From Pseudorhodoplanes sp. (GTDB taxonomy: Bacteria > Pseudomonadota > Alphaproteobacteria > Rhizobiales > Xanthobacteraceae), in contig JALHOD010000019.1 of NCBI GenBank assembly GCA_022843165.1, forward strand, positions 1-61,869: 61,869 bases of DNA. Direction: 5' to 3'. The translations under genes were made by a program, and so were the position numbers. The stretch's first letter is position 1; the number at the start of each line of letters is the position of its first letter. A model generated the notes under the pieces. The model was not told the origin of the DNA. It did not search any database and saw nothing but the letters and a program-made list of their open reading frames with translations. Shown here one piece after another: positions 60,769 to 61,869 of the stretch.

Positions 60769-61071
60769 TCAGCTCCCGGGTTTCGAGAGCCGTTCGAAAT
60801 CCTCGAACACGGCGGCGATCATCTTGTGCCTGCGCGGGTCCTGCATGTCCACTGGTCCCGCGAACAGGGTGATCAGATAGCGCGCCTTTTCGGCCGCCTC
60901 TTCCCAGGTCTGGGCGGGCGAGGCGAGCAGATGGGCCTGCAATTCCTCATGCCGGTCGCGCAGATTTTGCTCGTTGGCCTCGACATCGGCCTGCAAGCGG
61001 CGCAGGTCCACCGCCTTCTGGGCCTTGAGGCCGCGATGGCTGTCGAGAGTGACCGGTGTGTCGTCGCTCAT
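60769..61071 (-). CDS. Conserved unknown helical protein
   Basis: The 100-residue product is mostly helical: LKAQKAVDLRRLQADVEANEQNLRDRHEELQAHLLAS forms a plausible coiled coil (about 15-50) and PAQTWEEAAEKARYLITLFA follows. No family recognised and no signal peptide. It heads a leftward run with the DUF1488 gene and others, which suggests co-expression. Confidence 0.65.
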   Translation of the reverse strand: MSDDTPVTLDSHRGLKAQKAVDLRRLQADVEANEQNLRDRHEELQAHLLASPAQTWEEAAEKARYLITLFAGPVDMQDPRRHKMIAAVFEDFERLSKPGS

Positions 61072-61098
61072 CGGCTCTGCGGGTCGCTTTTCAGGTGC

Positions 61099-61123
61099 AA
61101 AAAAGCCCGGCTGCGTGCCGGGC
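61099..61123 (-). terminator. Rho-independent terminator after the 39-residue gene
   Basis: In leftward direction GCCCGGC-ACGCA-GCCGGGC forms a 7-bp GC stem followed at once by TTTTTT. It lies between the 39-residue gene (stop at 61138) and the unknown helical gene. This is the clearest terminator in the window. Confidence 0.8.
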
Positions 61124-61137
61124 CTCTCGTCGGGTCG

Positions 61138-61257
61138 TTACTTCTGCTGGCCGGACTTGTCGGCGGCCGGCGCCGGATTCGACTGGCTCTGCTGCGGATT
61201 GGCAACGGCCGGCTTGGCGGTCTCGGGGGTGGTCGGCTTCTGAGGTTCGTTTGTCAT
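61138..61257 (-). CDS. 39-residue Pro/Gln/Ala-rich protein
   Basis: A short frame not long enough for most callers encodes a 39-residue product rich in proline, glutamine, alanine and lysine, starting MTNEPQKPTTPET and ending SGQQK. It is low-complexity and probably disordered. A strong terminator follows its stop, which supports its being a transcribed unit. No family is recognised. Confidence 0.5.
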   Translation of the reverse strand: MTNEPQKPTTPETAKPAVANPQQSQSNPAPAADKSGQQK

Positions 61258-61354
61258 TATTATAGCCTCACGATTCAGACCTAAAAACCAATTCTAGGTA
61301 CAACTTGAAATGGGGACGAAAGCCGCGATTACAAGGCGTTCATGCGACGCTGCC

Positions 61355-61558
61355 TTAATTGGCGTCGCCTGTGCGCGGCGTCTGCGGCCGGCTGGCCGTG
61401 CTCCTGGCAATGTCCGCCGCCCGCATCTGCTGGATTTTCAGCGGCAGGTTCTGCGCCGCGGCCGGCTGCGGAGCGTCAGGACCGAGCATGGCGGAGGCGC
61501 CATAGAGCAGGCCGCACAGGGCGAGACCCGTCCAGAGAAAGTAGCGGAAGATCGGCAA
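61355..61558 (-). CDS. Small membrane protein, tandem paralogue A
   Basis: The 67-residue product has one membrane segment (FLWTGLALCGLLYGASAML) followed by a PLKIQQMRAADIA motif. I place the start at TTG 61558, where GGAG lies 5-8 bp upstream; a GTG at 61612 would add 18 residues without a ribosome site. The next gene upstream on the same strand is a clear paralogue. Function unknown. Confidence 0.6.
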   Translation of the reverse strand: MPIFRYFLWTGLALCGLLYGASAMLGPDAPQPAAAQNLPLKIQQMRAADIARSTASRPQTPRTGDAN

Positions 61559-61659
61559 GGTTGGTCTCCGGAGCGAAGGCGGGATGACGAGCGGACGCAC
61601 CACAAGGGTCACGCGATAACGCCGGACGGCCGCCCTGGTTCCGCCGGAGCGCCCGGGCG

Positions 61660-61869
61660 TCAGCTCGCGCCGCCGCTCCGGCTGCGGACGGTGGCCTGCG
61701 GGCCGATCTGTCCGCTCGGTTTGGCCTTGGCGGCTTCCGAGGCGCGCAGCTTCTGGATCTGCAGCGGCATCTCCTGCGAGCCGTTCGGCTTCACCTCGAC
61801 CGAGCCGAAGACGAAGGACGCGCCATACAGCGCCAGGCAGAGCGCGAGGCCCATCCAGAGAAAATAGCC
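61660..61869 (-). CDS. Small membrane protein, tandem paralogue B (cut by window edge)
   Basis: The open frame runs off the right edge. Visible residues GYFLWMGLALCLALYGASFVFG then MPLQIQKLRASEAA match paralogue A (YFLWTGLALCGLLYGASAM; LPLKIQQMRAADIA), with a C-terminal ATVRSRSGGAS tail of its own. It has one membrane segment. The two genes arose by tandem duplication, 101 bp apart on the same strand. Function unknown. Confidence 0.65.
   Translation of the reverse strand, partial: GYFLWMGLALCLALYGASFVFGSVEVKPNGSQEMPLQIQKLRASEAAKAKPSGQIGPQATVRSRSGGAS

Noticed and set aside
1-61869. CRISPR arrays, rRNA genes, intact tRNA genes and intact transposases
   Set aside because: Looked for and not seen; no regularly spaced direct repeats, no rRNA-like blocks, and no transposase-like product in any frame.

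Overview
The window looks like chromosomal DNA of a facultatively chemolithotrophic alphaproteobacterium of the Hyphomicrobiales (Bradyrhizobium/Rhodopseudomonas/Xanthobacteraceae-like). This rests on high GC, gene families and gene order (narK-GHJI with hemN and nnrS, a complete sox locus with SoxCD, GlcF-like and Bug/TctC proteins) and FNR/FixK-type boxes. The exact genus cannot be read from the sequence.

Region 1 (1-1.8 kb) is a gene graveyard: a TonB C-terminal scrap, the last ~70 codons of an amidohydrolase/decarboxylase, and a 3' tRNA fragment ending in CCA that resembles an integration scar. Region 2 (1.8-17 kb) is the nitrate-respiration locus: nnrS, hemN, two small accessory genes, a Crp/Fnr regulator, a fused NarK1-NarK2 transporter and narGHJI, followed by a parvulin-type isomerase and a small unknown protein. 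Two FNR-type palindromes sit in the divergent promoter gaps.

Region 3 (17-30.6 kb) is a thiosulfate/sulfide oxidation locus. A YeeE-type sulfur transporter, a BigR/SqrR-type persulfide-sensor repressor and SoxS run leftward. SoxV and SoxW run rightward, and a Tat-exported DsrE-like protein, SoxX and SoxA run leftward. SoxYZBCD, a small FccA/SoxE-like cytochrome, SoxF, a metallo-beta-lactamase-fold protein and a class I cytochrome c run rightward. A site matching ATTC-N8-GAAT precedes the repressor gene. Together regions 2 and 3 could allow nitrate respiration with reduced sulfur compounds as electron donors.

Region 4 (30.6-44.3 kb) is a catabolic cluster: an epimerase-like protein, an Old Yellow Enzyme, an aryl-CoA ligase, and a tightly coupled AraC-deacetylase-deacetylase-amidase-FAD monooxygenase operon. 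Divergent from it is a GlcF-like Fe-S protein followed by a vanillyl-alcohol-oxidase-type flavoprotein, then a D-2-hydroxyacid dehydrogenase. I infer a route for a cyclic imide/amide or aromatic amine; it is the best candidate here for an undescribed pathway.

Region 5 (44.3-54.8 kb) holds envelope and housekeeping genes (caspase-fold protein, FecR-domain protein, lytic transglycosylase, cyclopropane-fatty-acid synthase, thioesterase, LysE exporter, GreA/B-like factor), a secreted-protein plus C39-like peptidase pair, and a ~1 kb non-coding stretch with large inverted repeats. Region 6 (54.8-61.9 kb) has a Bug/TctC binding protein beside an M29/NicX-like metalloenzyme with a divergent GntR regulator, an acetyltransferase-nitrilase pair, and a run of very small conserved genes that leaves the window inside the second of two tandem paralogues.
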